This document shows, one piece after another, positions 1-8,183 of a DNA stretch of 16,386 nucleotides. The notes under the pieces were generated by a model that searched no databases, had not been told where the DNA came from, and was given only the letters and a program-made list of their open reading frames with translations. Made by a program: the position numbers and the translations under genes. The stretch is from an uncultured Eubacteriales bacterium. Lineage in GTDB: Bacteria; Bacillota; Clostridia; Monoglobales; Monoglobaceae. The stretch lies in NCBI GenBank assembly GCA_900550775.1, contig URTH01000020.1:1-16386 (forward strand), given 5' to 3'. Each line of letters opens with the position of its first letter. Position 1 is the first letter of the stretch.

Positions 1-88
1 CAGCGGCCAGTCGCCGGAGGCAGGCTCTATTGTGGAGCCGGGAACCGTTGTGACGCTGGACTTTAAATACCAAGGCGCGAATGATTAG
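1..88 (+). CDS. C-terminal end of a PASTA-domain penicillin-binding protein (partial)
   Basis: Only the last 28 codons are inside the window, read in the frame starting at base 2 and ending at TAG 86-88. The peptide contains SPEAGSIVEPGTVVTLDF, which has the shape of the end of a PASTA repeat (a G-x-x-V/I-x-x-G-t-x-V-x-L pattern). PASTA repeats at the C-terminus of a protein directly in front of murE are typical of SpoVD or a FtsI-like class B transpeptidase in Clostridia and Bacilli, which crosslinks septal or spore-cortex peptidoglycan outside the membrane. The catalytic domain is not visible, so division PBP and sporulation SpoVD cannot be told apart. The assignment rests on this short tail plus the gene order. 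Confidence 0.7.
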   Translation, partial: SGQSPEAGSIVEPGTVVTLDFKYQGAND

Positions 89-92
89 TTGC

Positions 93-136
93 ACAGGGAT
101 TGCATAGCGCATGGGCGCTAAGCAGAAAATCCCTGT
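93..136 (+). promoter_or_regulatory. Strong intergenic hairpin upstream of murE
   Basis: Bases 93-100 (ACAGGGAT) pair perfectly with 129-136 (ATCCCTGT). Inside, TGC 101-103 pairs with GCA 122-124, and TAGCGC 105-110 pairs with GCGCTA 115-120 around an ATGG loop. This gives about 17 base pairs in one long stem. No U-tract follows, so it is not a terminator. It lies between the PBP stop (88) and the murE ribosome binding site (143-148), and fits an mRNA processing, stability or translation-control element. The structure is by eye; the role is inference. Confidence 0.6.
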
Positions 137-155
137 ACCAGAAGGAGGAAAAACC

Positions 156-1610
156 ATGAATTTATCCGAGTTGTTAAAGGATGTAACTGTTGAATCACTG
201 ACCGGGAACCCACAGCTTGCCATCAACGGGATCGCGTTTGATTCCCGTGCGGTAAAACCGGGAAACCTGTTTGTTTGTATCAGCGGATTTGAGACGGACG
301 GCCATAAGTATGCGCCGCAGGCAATTGAAAAAGGCGCGGCAGCCATTCTTGCGGAACGGGATTTGAGCGATCTGGGCGTGACCTGCGTAGTGGTGAAAAA
401 TTCCAGAAAAGCGCTGGCGCTGGTGTCGGCCGCCTTTTACGGCCACCCGGAGAAAAAGTTTTGCCTGATTGGGGTTACCGGCACGAACGGCAAGACCACG
501 ACCACCTATCTCATTAAATCGGTGCTGGAGGCAATGGGGAAAAAGGTGGGGCTGATCGGCACCAATCAGAATATGATTGGCACCGAGATTATTCCGAGCA
601 AGCGAACCACGCCGGATTCCTTGGAGCTGATGCGTCTGTTTGCCAAAATGGCCGAAAAGAATGTCGATTATGCCATTATGGAGGTGTCCTCGCATTCGCT
701 GGTGCTTGACCGTGTGACCGCATGCACCTTTGATGTGGGCGCGTTTACCAATATTACGCAGGATCATTTGGATTTTCATAAGACCATGGAAGAATACCTT
801 AAGGCAAAGGGGATTTTGTTTCAGATTTCCAAAAACGGGGCAATCAACGCAGATGATCCGGCGGCAAAGCAGCTTTTAGAACTCTCAACGTGCAAAAAAA
901 TGCTGACCTACGGTGTGGAGAACGAGTGCGACATGCGCGCGTCCAACGTAGAGCTGCGTGAAAACGGTGTATTTTTTGTGCTAAATTATGAAGGAAAAGA
1001 ATATCATGTAGAACTGGGAATCCCCGGAAAATTCTCGGTCTACAATGCGCTGACGGCGCTTTCTGCGCTGGCGGTATCCGGTATTCCGGTTGACCGCGCC
1101 GTTTCGTGCCTTAAAAAGGCACGCGGCGTCAAAGGACGGGTCGAGGTGGTGAATACCGGCCGGGATTTTTCGGTCATCATCGACTATGCGCATACCCCGG
1201 ACGGCCTTGACAACGTGCTGCAAACCATCCGCGGCTTTGCCAAGGGCAGAGTGATTACGGTGTTTGGCTGCGGCGGAGACCGGGATAAGGGAAAACGTCC
1301 CAAAATGGGTAAAATTGCCTCGGAGATGTCCGATTACTGTGTGGTAACCAGCGATAATCCGCGGACAGAGGATCCAAATGCCATCATTGAGGATATCATG
1401 GTCGGCGTCCGCGAGGGCGGCGGTGATTACACCGTGGTTCCCAACCGTTTTGAGGCCATTGAATTTGCACTTGACCACGCAAAAAAAGGTGATATAATAT
1501 TACTTGCCGGTAAGGGACACGAGACGTACCAGATTCTGGCGGATCGCACCATTACGTTTGACGAAAGGGAGATTGTCCGCAAGCTCCTGGACGCGCCTGC
1601 CGGTGAATGA
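156..1610 (+). CDS. murE: UDP-N-acetylmuramoyl-L-alanyl-D-glutamate--2,6-diaminopimelate ligase
   Basis: This cytoplasmic ATP-dependent ligase adds the third stem-peptide residue to UDP-MurNAc-L-Ala-D-Glu. The 484-residue product has the three-domain Mur ligase layout. The N-terminal part carries the UDP-binding region (AFDSRAVKPGNLF). The central ATPase has P-loop GTNGKTT at about residues 109-115. The C-terminal domain has DNPRTEDP at 400-407. DNPR is the known signature of meso-diaminopimelate-adding enzymes; L-lysine enzymes differ at the Arg. KGHETYQ near the end is also family-typical. I chose ATG 156 because AGGAGG sits at 143-148. An upstream in-frame ATG at 111 would put the start in the loop of the 93-136 hairpin and add 15 unrelated residues. 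It follows the PASTA PBP by 67 bp, as in other Firmicute dcw clusters. Confidence 0.97.
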   Translation: MNLSELLKDVTVESLTGNPQLAINGIAFDSRAVKPGNLFVCISGFETDGHKYAPQAIEKGAAAILAERDLSDLGVTCVVVKNSRKALALVSAAFYGHPEKKFCLIGVTGTNGKTTTTYLIKSVLEAMGKKVGLIGTNQNMIGTEIIPSKRTTPDSLELMRLFAKMAEKNVDYAIMEVSSHSLVLDRVTACTFDVGAFTNITQDHLDFHKTMEEYLKAKGILFQISKNGAINADDPAAKQLLELSTCKKMLTYGVENECDMRASNVELRENGVFFVLNYEGKEYHVELGIPGKFSVYNALTALSALAVSGIPVDRAVSCLKKARGVKGRVEVVNTGRDFSVIIDYAHTPDGLDNVLQTIRGFAKGRVITVFGCGGDRDKGKRPKMGKIASEMSDYCVVTSDNPRTEDPNAIIEDIMVGVREGGGDYTVVPNRFEAIEFALDHAKKGDIILLAGKGHETYQILADRTITFDEREIVRKLLDAPAGE

Positions 1611-1632
1611 TATGGTTTTGCGCTTGAAGGAG

Positions 1633-1650
1633 GCCGTGCTTCGGTATGGC
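1633..1650 (+). promoter_or_regulatory. UUCG-capped hairpin between murE and murF
   Basis: GCCGTGC (1633-1639) pairs with GTATGGC (1644-1650), with two G-U pairs, around a TTCG loop closed by C-G. This is the extra-stable cUUCGg tetraloop. No run of T follows, so termination is unlikely. An AAGGAGG (1627-1633) sits at its 5' edge. It probably shapes or stabilises the murE-murF transcript; the role is inference. Confidence 0.5.
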
Positions 1651-1688
1651 AGAGTTTGATCGCAGAACCGGGACGATGAGGTGATAGC

Positions 1689-3086
1689 ATGGAATGGATT
1701 TTAAACATTGCGCAGGCGGCAGCACTGATGCACGGCACGGCGCACGGCTGCAGTGAAGATGAAATTATCTGTTCTGTTTCAACGGATACCCGTACCATTC
1801 AAAAGGGAGCTTTGTTTTTTGCGTTGCAGGGCGACCGCTTTGACGGGCATAAGTTTGTGGAGGCCGCTGTGGACAGCGGCGCCATTTGCTGCGTGGTAAA
1901 CCGCAGTGAGGAAATCCCGGACAGCGTACCGCGGATCGCGGTTGAGGATACGGCGGCCGCACTGCGGGATCTGGCGGCCGGGTACCGGGCAAAGTTTCAT
2001 ATCCCGGTGGTCGGGATTACCGGCAGTGTTGGAAAAACCTCGACCAAGGAAATGATTGCGTCGGTCTTGGCACAGCAGTACCGTACCCATATGACAAGAG
2101 GGAATTTTAACAACGAGATTGGGCTGCCGCTGACCGTCTTTGATCTTATGAAAGAGGACGAAATGATGGTGCTGGAAATGGGAATGAGCCATTTCGGCGA
2201 GATTTCGCGGCTGACCCGTATCGCAAGACCGGATACGGCGGTCATCACCAACATCGGCGTGTCCCATATGGAAAATCTGGGCAGCCGTGAGGGAATCAAA
2301 CAGGCCAAGTTTGAAATTTTAGAGGGGCTGTCTATGGACGGCGCCGTAATTTTAAACGGGGATGACGACCTTTTGTGGGGTGCCGGCGGCGATATTGAGT
2401 ATGAGACCCTGTATTACGGGATTCAAAATAAAAGCTGCGATTTCAATGCGGTCGATATCAGAACGTATTCGGACAGCAGCGAATTTATCTGTAAGATCGA
2501 CGGTACGGAATATAAATTTGTCATCAGTGTGCCGGGACTGCATCATGTCTACAATGCGCTTGCGGCGATTTTAGTGGGACTTCGGTACAATGTGGACATT
2601 GCGGATATCCAAAAGGGAATCCGCCTGTTTCAGCCGAGCGGACTGCGGCAGACGGTGATTCATCTTCCGGATTATGCGTTGATCCGCGACTGTTACAACG
2701 CAAGCCCCGCGTCCATGCAGTCCGGGCTTTCGGTGCTGGCGCTGCTTCCGGCTAAGGGTCGGCGCGTTGCCTGCCTTGCGGATATGTTAGAGCTTGGCGA
2801 AATATCGGAGGCGGCACACCGTGAGGTCGGTAAGCTTGCGGTGGAGTACGGCACGGACGTTTTGCTGACGGTCGGCGCGGCGGCGCATGACATTGCACGC
2901 GGTGCGGAGGAGGCCGGGATGAATCCGGCGGATATTTATGAATTTGACGATAACGAGAGTCTGTGTCAAAAGCTGCCCGTTCTTTTAAAAAAGGGCGATG
3001 CGATTTTGGTCAAAGGCTCGCGCGGGATGCACTTAGAGGAAGTCGCTGACGCGATTGAATCGATGCAGAGCCGGGATAAGGCGTAA
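1689..3086 (+). CDS. murF: UDP-N-acetylmuramoyl-tripeptide--D-alanyl-D-alanine ligase
   Basis: MurF joins D-Ala-D-Ala to UDP-MurNAc-tripeptide in the cytoplasm, the last soluble step before MraY. The 465-residue product has the Mur ligase fold. An N-terminal domain (about 1-100) contains SVSTDTRTIQKGALFFALQG. The ATPase P-loop GSVGKTS is at 112-118, followed by TRGNFNNEIGLPLT, a stretch typical of MurF. The C-terminal domain includes RDCYNASPASMQSGL and ends with VKGSRGMHLEEV; both are family hallmarks. ATG 1689 is preceded by GAGGTGA at 1678-1684. It lies 78 bp after murE, whose product feeds it. Length is normal for the family. Nothing is broken or missing. Confidence 0.96.
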   Translation: MEWILNIAQAAALMHGTAHGCSEDEIICSVSTDTRTIQKGALFFALQGDRFDGHKFVEAAVDSGAICCVVNRSEEIPDSVPRIAVEDTAAALRDLAAGYRAKFHIPVVGITGSVGKTSTKEMIASVLAQQYRTHMTRGNFNNEIGLPLTVFDLMKEDEMMVLEMGMSHFGEISRLTRIARPDTAVITNIGVSHMENLGSREGIKQAKFEILEGLSMDGAVILNGDDDLLWGAGGDIEYETLYYGIQNKSCDFNAVDIRTYSDSSEFICKIDGTEYKFVISVPGLHHVYNALAAILVGLRYNVDIADIQKGIRLFQPSGLRQTVIHLPDYALIRDCYNASPASMQSGLSVLALLPAKGRRVACLADMLELGEISEAAHREVGKLAVEYGTDVLLTVGAAAHDIARGAEEAGMNPADIYEFDDNESLCQKLPVLLKKGDAILVKGSRGMHLEEVADAIESMQSRDKA

Positions 3087-3170
3087 AGACAAGGCGCGAA
3101 GATAAGACGCAGATGTGTACGTTATGCTTTGCGGCTTTTGACAAAATGAAGTAGAACGAGGGGTTTTGGT

Positions 3171-4157
3171 ATGCAGTATTTATGGATTTGTGCGGCGCTG
3201 GCGTTTTTGCTGGCCGCCGTTTTGGGCAGAGTTTTGATTCCAATACTCAGACGGTTGAAGTTCGGACAGGAAATCCGGGAGGAAGGGCCGAAATGGCATG
3301 AAAAAAAGTCCGGCACGCCAACCATGGGCGGATTTATCTTTTTGATTGCCATGGTGATTGCCTTGCCGGCTGCCATGGCAGCCGGAAACGCCCTCGGTGA
3401 GATGGTGCCGGGTGTGCGCCCGGTTTTGATGCTTGTCGTAGTGACGCTGGCGTTTGCCGCCATCGGCTTTTTGGATGACTACATCAAGGTTATTTTAAAG
3501 CGGAATCTCGGTCTGACGGCAAGCCAGAAATTCGGCCTGCAGTTTTTGGTTGCGCTGGCCTATGTCAGTTGGGCAGTGTTTGGCAAAAACATCGATACGG
3601 TGGTACGGATCCCCTTTACCGAGGCAAGCTGGAATTTGGGATGGTTCTTTATTCCGTTTGCGGTGATTGTGATTTTGGCAACGGTGAACAGCGTAAATCT
3701 GACTGACGGCCTGGACGGCCTTGCAACCAGCGTGACGCTGGCAGTTGCGGTCTTTTTCCTTTTGGTATCGACAGTGGGGCGGCTCTTCAACCCGGCGGTC
3801 GCACTGTTTTCGTCCGCGATGGTCGGCGGTTTGCTCGGATTTTTACTCTATAACAAGTACCCGGCTAAGGTCTTTATGGGTGATACCGGGTCTTTGGCGC
3901 TGGGCGGCGCAGTCTGCGGTATGGCAATCCTGCTGGAAGAACCGCTGGCGCTTTTGATTGTCGGCTTTGTTTATGTGATGGAGTCTCTGTCCGTGATTAT
4001 GCAGGTGACCTCCTATCAGCTGACCGGCAAGCGTATTTTTAAAATGAGTCCGATTCATCATCACTTTGAGATGTGCGGCATGAGCGAGAGAAAGATCGTG
4101 GCGATGTTTACGGCGGTCACCGTTGTTTTGTGCGCGCTGATGTATTTCTTTGGATAA
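3171..4157 (+). CDS. mraY: Phospho-N-acetylmuramoyl-pentapeptide transferase
   Basis: This integral membrane enzyme transfers phospho-MurNAc-pentapeptide from UDP to undecaprenyl phosphate, making lipid I. The 328-residue product is hydrophobic with about ten predicted membrane segments. It shows the diagnostic motifs in order: EKKSGTPTMGG near residue 50, LDDY at 101-104, NSVNLTDGLDG at 173-183, FMGDTGSLALGG from 235, and the HHH triplet at 296-298 in SPIHHHFE. The aspartates of LDDY, the DGLDG loop and FMGD form the Mg-dependent active site in the family. ATG 3171 follows GAGGGG at 3158-3163. In many Firmicutes murD follows mraY; here the next gene is ftsW. Confidence 0.97.
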   Translation: MQYLWICAALAFLLAAVLGRVLIPILRRLKFGQEIREEGPKWHEKKSGTPTMGGFIFLIAMVIALPAAMAAGNALGEMVPGVRPVLMLVVVTLAFAAIGFLDDYIKVILKRNLGLTASQKFGLQFLVALAYVSWAVFGKNIDTVVRIPFTEASWNLGWFFIPFAVIVILATVNSVNLTDGLDGLATSVTLAVAVFFLLVSTVGRLFNPAVALFSSAMVGGLLGFLLYNKYPAKVFMGDTGSLALGGAVCGMAILLEEPLALLIVGFVYVMESLSVIMQVTSYQLTGKRIFKMSPIHHHFEMCGMSERKIVAMFTAVTVVLCALMYFFG

Positions 4158-4212
4158 CGAATATCGGGTCAGGCACATGGAAGGTTTTGTGTAAACAAGT
4201 ATTTAGACGCAA

Positions 4213-4235
4213 GAGAGCGAAAATCGGCCGCTCTC
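4213..4235 (+). promoter_or_regulatory. Hairpin in the mraY-ftsW gap
   Basis: GAGAGCG (4213-4219) pairs perfectly with CGCTCTC (4229-4235) across a 9-nt loop. It is in the 133-bp gap where murD would often be found. There is no following T-run, so it is not an intrinsic terminator. It probably belongs to the same class of intergenic hairpins seen in the other gaps of the cluster. Confidence 0.5.
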
Positions 4236-4290
4236 GGCGGAGTATCGATTGGTTCGGATAAAAGAAAAGTGAAAACAAGGGGGAAACAGC

Positions 4291-5550
4291 ATGGCGGATC
4301 AATATGGTTTTCAAAACCGGCGTTCTTTTCGGCAGCCGCCGTCCGACAGCCGGCGCCGTGATACGGCAAGACATGCCCGGCCTGTGCCGCGCGGCGCAGG
4401 GAGCGGTGTACGGCAGATGTTTTCCGGGATTCAAATGACCAAGGGCGATATGGACTATCCGTTTTTGATTGCGGTGGGGTTACTGCTTGCCTTTGGTCTT
4501 ATCATGCTTTTCAGCGCCGGCAGCGCCAAGGCGTTTGCCACTTTCGGCGACAGTTTGTATTTTGTCAAAAGCCAGGTCAAGGGCGTGGTGATCGGCGGCG
4601 TTATGATGTGGTTTTTTTCCAAGCTCGACTACCATGTGCTGGGCAGATGGGCGGCGGTGGCGCTGGCCGGTTCCGTTTTTCTTTTAATTCTGGTGATTGT
4701 CCCCGGCGTGGGTACCAACCGTAACGGCGCAACACGCTGGCTGTTTGGATTTCAGCCGTCAGAACTTGCAAAGTGTGCCGTGATTTTGTTCTTTTCGTAC
4801 AGTCTGTCCCAAAACAGAAACCTTTTGGGAAGCTTTCGGCACGGCTTTTTGCCATACCTTATTGTACTGGGTGTGGTGGTGATTCTTTTGATGTTAGAGC
4901 CGCACTTTTCCTGTAGTCTGCTGATTATTCTGACGGGTTGTCTGATGTTGTTTATTGCCGGCACCCCCATGAAGCATTTTGGCTATATCATGGCGTTCGG
5001 TGTGCCTGTTGCGGCCGCTTTGGTTATCAAGGCGCCGTACCGTATGGCTCGTATTACGGCGTTTTTGGATCCCTTTGCCGATAAGCAGGGTGACGGATGG
5101 CAGATCGTGCAGTCGCTTTACGCGATCGGTTCCGGCGGACTGTTCGGCGTGGGACTTGGTAAAAGCCGTCAAAAATACCTGTCCCTCCCGGAGCCGCAGA
5201 ACGACTTTATCTTTTCGGTGCTGGCTGAGGAATTGGGACTTCTCGGCGCAATCCTTTTGATTGTTTTGTTTTTGTTTTTGATTGTCCGCGGGATCAAAAT
5301 CGCGTCAAAATCACCGGATCTGTTCGGCAAGCTCTTGGTGACGGGCATTATCGGCATTATTGCCTTTCAGGCGATCATCAATATCGCCGTGGTAACCTCA
5401 TCGGTTCCGGTTACCGGTATGCCGCTGCCGTTTTTCAGCTTTGGCAGTACGGCGCTCAGTATCACCATGGCAGAGATGGGAATTGTGCTGAACGTTTCCA
5501 GGCAGGCAAAGATGGAAAGCGGATTGCCTAAGATGTCACTGAAAAAATAA
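4291..5550 (+). CDS. ftsW: FtsW/SpoVE-type SEDS peptidoglycan glycosyltransferase
   Basis: SEDS-family polymerase that builds glycan strands from lipid II at the division site (or spore cortex if SpoVE), in complex with a class B PBP such as the one whose tail starts this window. It has 419 residues. A basic, Arg/Pro-rich cytoplasmic stretch (1 to about 53) is followed by about ten membrane segments starting near residue 57. Motifs include GATRWLFGFQPSELAK, the loop PQNDFIF with Asp305 aligning with the essential Asp of E. coli FtsW (D297, in HTDF), EELGLLG, and the C-terminal MPLPFFSFGST. ATG 4291 has AAGGGGG at 4277-4283. Position between mraY and murG supports FtsW or SpoVE over RodA. Sequence alone does not separate the first two. 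Confidence 0.93.
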   Translation: MADQYGFQNRRSFRQPPSDSRRRDTARHARPVPRGAGSGVRQMFSGIQMTKGDMDYPFLIAVGLLLAFGLIMLFSAGSAKAFATFGDSLYFVKSQVKGVVIGGVMMWFFSKLDYHVLGRWAAVALAGSVFLLILVIVPGVGTNRNGATRWLFGFQPSELAKCAVILFFSYSLSQNRNLLGSFRHGFLPYLIVLGVVVILLMLEPHFSCSLLIILTGCLMLFIAGTPMKHFGYIMAFGVPVAAALVIKAPYRMARITAFLDPFADKQGDGWQIVQSLYAIGSGGLFGVGLGKSRQKYLSLPEPQNDFIFSVLAEELGLLGAILLIVLFLFLIVRGIKIASKSPDLFGKLLVTGIIGIIAFQAIINIAVVTSSVPVTGMPLPFFSFGSTALSITMAEMGIVLNVSRQAKMESGLPKMSLKK

Positions 5551-5587
5551 GGACGGATGGATTTTGATGTTTCGAGAAGAGGAGATC

Positions 5588-5671
5588 ATGAAATTCCGGA
5601 TTTTTGGGGACAGATTTCCGCTTTGGACTGCGGCGCACGGGAATCGAATCCGATATGCCTTGTGCGCCTAA
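5588..5671 (+). CDS. Possible 27-residue small ORF between ftsW and murG
   Basis: ATG 5588 follows a purine-rich AGAGGAG (5578-5584) and runs 27 codons to TAA 5669-5671, ending 16 nt before the murG start. The product is basic and aromatic (begins MKFRIFGDRF) with no recognisable domain and no membrane segment. Spacing from the ribosome binding site to ATG is short (3 nt). It could be a coupling peptide whose translation melts the 5632-5668 hairpin, or chance. I do not recognise it, and confidence is low. Confidence 0.2.
   Translation: MKFRIFGDRFPLWTAAHGNRIRYALCA
5632..5668 (+). promoter_or_regulatory. Hairpin upstream of murG
   Basis: GGCGCAC (5632-5638) pairs perfectly with GTGCGCC (5662-5668). 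ATCG (5643-5646) and CGAT (5651-5654) form a small inner stem. It ends 8 nt before the GGAAGG of murG (5676-5681), so it may influence murG translation or mRNA processing. It overlaps the 3' half of the possible small ORF at 5588-5671. Confidence 0.45.
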
Positions 5672-5687
5672 GAAAGGAAGGATGAGC

Positions 5688-6812
5688 ATGCGGCTGTTAT
5701 TTGCCGGCGGCGGCACGGCGGGTCATATCAACCCGGCACTTGCCATTGCCAATTACTTTTGCGAAAAAGAGCCGGGGACAGAAGTGCGTTTTGTCGGCAC
5801 CAAAGAGGGGCTGGAGACTGCCCTGGTGCCGCGCAGCGGCTACCCCATTGATTATATCCGCATCCACGGCTTTGACAGAAGCCTGTCGCTGCAGGGACTG
5901 AAAACTGCGGCGGAGATCCCTTTTGCCGTGCGCAGTGCCGGCAAGATCATCAAGGAATTTCAGCCGGACGCCGTGATCGGCACCGGCGGCTATGTGGCAG
6001 GGCCGGTGGTGTACGCGGCGGCCATGCGGCATATTCCGACCCTGGTGCATGAATCCAATGCGTTTCCCGGCGTGACAACCAGACTGCTTGCCGGTAAGGC
6101 AAGCGTGGTTGCGCTCGGCGTGGAGGATGCAAAAAAATATTTGAAGAATCCCAAGCGCGTCATTGTGACCGGGACGCCGCTGCGCGCGTCGCTGCTTGAG
6201 ACCGATGCGTTTGCTGCGCGGCGGCAGCTGGGGCTGGACAGCCGTCCGTTTCTTTTGATCTTCGGCGGCAGCCTGGGCGCCAGAGATTTTAACCGTACTG
6301 TGGTGGATTGGATTTCCAGGACGGCACAGGAGGGAAACTATCAGATTCTGATGGGTACCGGGAAGCTGCATCAGTACGATGCGGTACAAAAGCGGTTTTC
6401 GGAAAACGGTGTGGATTTAAAAAGTCTGCCGCATGTGACGGTGTCGGAATATATCTATCATATGGATATCGCCATGGCGGCGGCGGATTTGGTGATCTGC
6501 CGTGCCGGGGCAAGTACCCTGTGCGAACTGACCGCACTCGGAAAACCGGCGATTTTGGTGCCGTCACCCTACGTGACGGGAAACCATCAGGAGCATAACG
6601 CCAGAGCGATTGAGCGCGGCGGCGGCGCAAGCGTTATTTTAGAGAGCGCGTTTACGCCGGAGGCGCTTGATTGCGCCGTACGCGGTCTTACGGAAAACAA
6701 AGAGGCGCTTTACACCATGCAGCAGTGTTCCAAGAAGATGGGACATATCGACGCCCTGGAACAATTGTATCGGGAAATCAAACGGATTACCGATGCGGCG
6801 AAAAAGGATTAG
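5688..6812 (+). CDS. murG: UDP-GlcNAc:lipid I N-acetylglucosaminyltransferase
   Basis: MurG is a peripheral inner-face membrane enzyme (GT28, GT-B fold) that converts lipid I to lipid II. The product is 374 residues from ATG 5688. The N-terminal Rossmann domain has GGGTAGH at 7-13, then GTGGYVAGPV and HESNAFPGVTTR. The C-terminal domain has GGSLGARDFN from 193 and CRAGASTLCELTALGKP, in which Glu280 matches the UDP-GlcNAc-contacting Glu of E. coli MurG. A third motif, GNHQEHNARAIERGG, is also present. I prefer ATG 5688 because GGAAGG (5676-5681) is 6 nt upstream; ATG 5682 (two residues longer) is possible. A more upstream in-frame ATG at 5604 would run through the intergenic hairpin and is unlikely. 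Confidence 0.96.
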   Translation: MRLLFAGGGTAGHINPALAIANYFCEKEPGTEVRFVGTKEGLETALVPRSGYPIDYIRIHGFDRSLSLQGLKTAAEIPFAVRSAGKIIKEFQPDAVIGTGGYVAGPVVYAAAMRHIPTLVHESNAFPGVTTRLLAGKASVVALGVEDAKKYLKNPKRVIVTGTPLRASLLETDAFAARRQLGLDSRPFLLIFGGSLGARDFNRTVVDWISRTAQEGNYQILMGTGKLHQYDAVQKRFSENGVDLKSLPHVTVSEYIYHMDIAMAAADLVICRAGASTLCELTALGKPAILVPSPYVTGNHQEHNARAIERGGGASVILESAFTPEALDCAVRGLTENKEALYTMQQCSKKMGHIDALEQLYREIKRITDAAKKD

Positions 6813-6840
6813 ATCATACCGCGTCTCAAGAAGCAAAATT

Positions 6841-6901
6841 CCGGCAGCTTCCGGCCGGGCGGTCAGGCACCAAAGCACGTACCCTGCATAAGATAGGGTG
6901 T
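6841..6901 (+). promoter_or_regulatory. Two small hairpins in the murG-murA gap
   Basis: CCGGC (6841-6845) pairs with GCCGG (6854-6858). GTACCCT (6879-6885) pairs with AGGGTGT (6895-6901), including two G-U pairs. The second ends 6 nt before the very strong murA ribosome binding site. There is no U-tract. These are weaker than the other intergenic hairpins in the cluster; the function is unknown. Confidence 0.3.
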
Positions 6902-6921
6902 AGAGTGAGGAGGTGCTGACC

Positions 6922-8175
6922 TTGCGCAGCTTGAACCTATACGGCGGAGAGCCGTTACATGGGGAACTGACGGTGCAGGGCTCGAAAAATTCGGTGCTGC
7001 CGATTTTGGCAGCGACGCTGCTGAGCCGTGAGCCGTGTGAGATTCACAATTGCCCCGACCTTTTGGATGTACGCGCGGCATTTGAAATTTTAGAAAACCT
7101 GGGGTGCACGGTACAGTATGACGGCGAGACCGCCGTGGTTGATCCGACTGCGGCCAGCCGTTCGGTCATCCCGGACGAACTGATGCGGAAAATGCGTTCT
7201 TCGGTGATGTTTTTGGGGGCGATGCTGGGACGCTTCGGGCGTGCCTGTATCAGCTATCCCGGCGGTTGTGAACTGGGGGCAAGACCCATTGACATCCATC
7301 TTAGCGCGCTGAGCAGACTGGGCGTTGAACTGCGGGAGGACGGCGGCGATATCCGCTGCCTGCTGCGCCGCTATCTGCCGCAGACGGTGACACTGATGTT
7401 TCCGAGTGTAGGCGCCACCGAAAATGTGATGCTGCTTTGCGCGGCGATTCCCGGCGAGACGCTGCTGATTCACCCGGCCAGAGAGCCGGAGATTGTGGAT
7501 TTGCAAAATTTTTTAAACTGCATGGGCGCAGAAATCCGGGGCGCAGGTTCTGACTGTATTCGGATTCGCGGCAGTGCGCAGCTGCACGGCTGCAGCTATA
7601 CCGTGATCCCGGATCGGATCGCGGCGGCCACCTATGCGTGTGCGGCGGTGGCGTGCGGTGGCGAGGTTCTGCTGCATAAAACCGAGCCCGGACATCTTTT
7701 GATGCTGCTTGCAGTGCTGCGGGATATGGGGGTTGACGTTAAGGAGGATGAGGATCAAATCCGCATTATCTCCGACGGGCGGCCCGATGCGGTGCCGCTG
7801 GTGAAGACCTTGCCGTATCCGGGATTCCCGACCGATATGCAGCCGCTGCTCATGGCGGCCGTGCTGAAGGCAAGGGGCAGTACCGTATTTAATGAGACGA
7901 TTTTTGAAAATCGGTTTAAGCATGTGGGCGAGTTTTTGCGTATGGGCGCCGATGTCAGAATCGAGGGTATGAACGCCATTGTAAACGGAGTACGCCGGCT
8001 GCACGGCGCCAAGGTACAGGCGGCGGATCTGCGCGGCGGCGCGGCGCTTGCCATTGCCGGATTGAGTGCAGAGGGAAAAACAACGCTTGGCGGCGTGGAA
8101 CATATCGAGCGCGGCTATGTGGCGATCGACAAGGCGCTCACAGAGCTTGGCGCAAAGGTTGCATGGGAACCGTGA
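6922..8175 (+). CDS. murA: UDP-N-acetylglucosamine 1-carboxyvinyltransferase
   Basis: MurA transfers enolpyruvate from PEP to UDP-GlcNAc, the first committed step of peptidoglycan synthesis, in the cytoplasm. The product is 417 residues from TTG 6922. Residues line up with E. coli MurA numbering almost exactly. Lys22-Asn23 are in QGSKN. The catalytic loop PGGCELGARP has Cys116, equivalent to Cys115, the fosfomycin target; a Cys here is the usual sensitive form. Asp305 is in GFPTDMQPL. DLRGGAALAIAGL is near the C-terminus. TTG is preferred because GAGGAGGTG (6907-6915) is a near-perfect ribosome binding site 6-8 nt upstream; the in-frame GTG 6913 lies inside that site. Placing murA rather than murB or murC between murG and the ftsQ/divIB gene is a clostridial variant. 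Many Firmicutes carry two MurA paralogues; which one this is cannot be told. Confidence 0.95.
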   Translation: MRSLNLYGGEPLHGELTVQGSKNSVLPILAATLLSREPCEIHNCPDLLDVRAAFEILENLGCTVQYDGETAVVDPTAASRSVIPDELMRKMRSSVMFLGAMLGRFGRACISYPGGCELGARPIDIHLSALSRLGVELREDGGDIRCLLRRYLPQTVTLMFPSVGATENVMLLCAAIPGETLLIHPAREPEIVDLQNFLNCMGAEIRGAGSDCIRIRGSAQLHGCSYTVIPDRIAAATYACAAVACGGEVLLHKTEPGHLLMLLAVLRDMGVDVKEDEDQIRIISDGRPDAVPLVKTLPYPGFPTDMQPLLMAAVLKARGSTVFNETIFENRFKHVGEFLRMGADVRIEGMNAIVNGVRRLHGAKVQAADLRGGAALAIAGLSAEGKTTLGGVEHIERGYVAIDKALTELGAKVAWEP

Positions 8176-8183
8176 CCGTGTGG

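Noticed and set aside
981..1478. Long - strand ORFs opposite murE, such as 165 codons here, and similar shadows opposite ftsZ, murG and murA
   Set aside because: They mirror strongly supported genes with intact motifs, lack ribosome binding sites and show no recognisable domain.
1646..1684. A 12-codon ORF after AAGGAGG between murE and murF
   Set aside because: Its ATG lies inside the stem of the UUCG hairpin, the spacing to the ribosome binding site is long, and the peptide shows no features. Probably chance.
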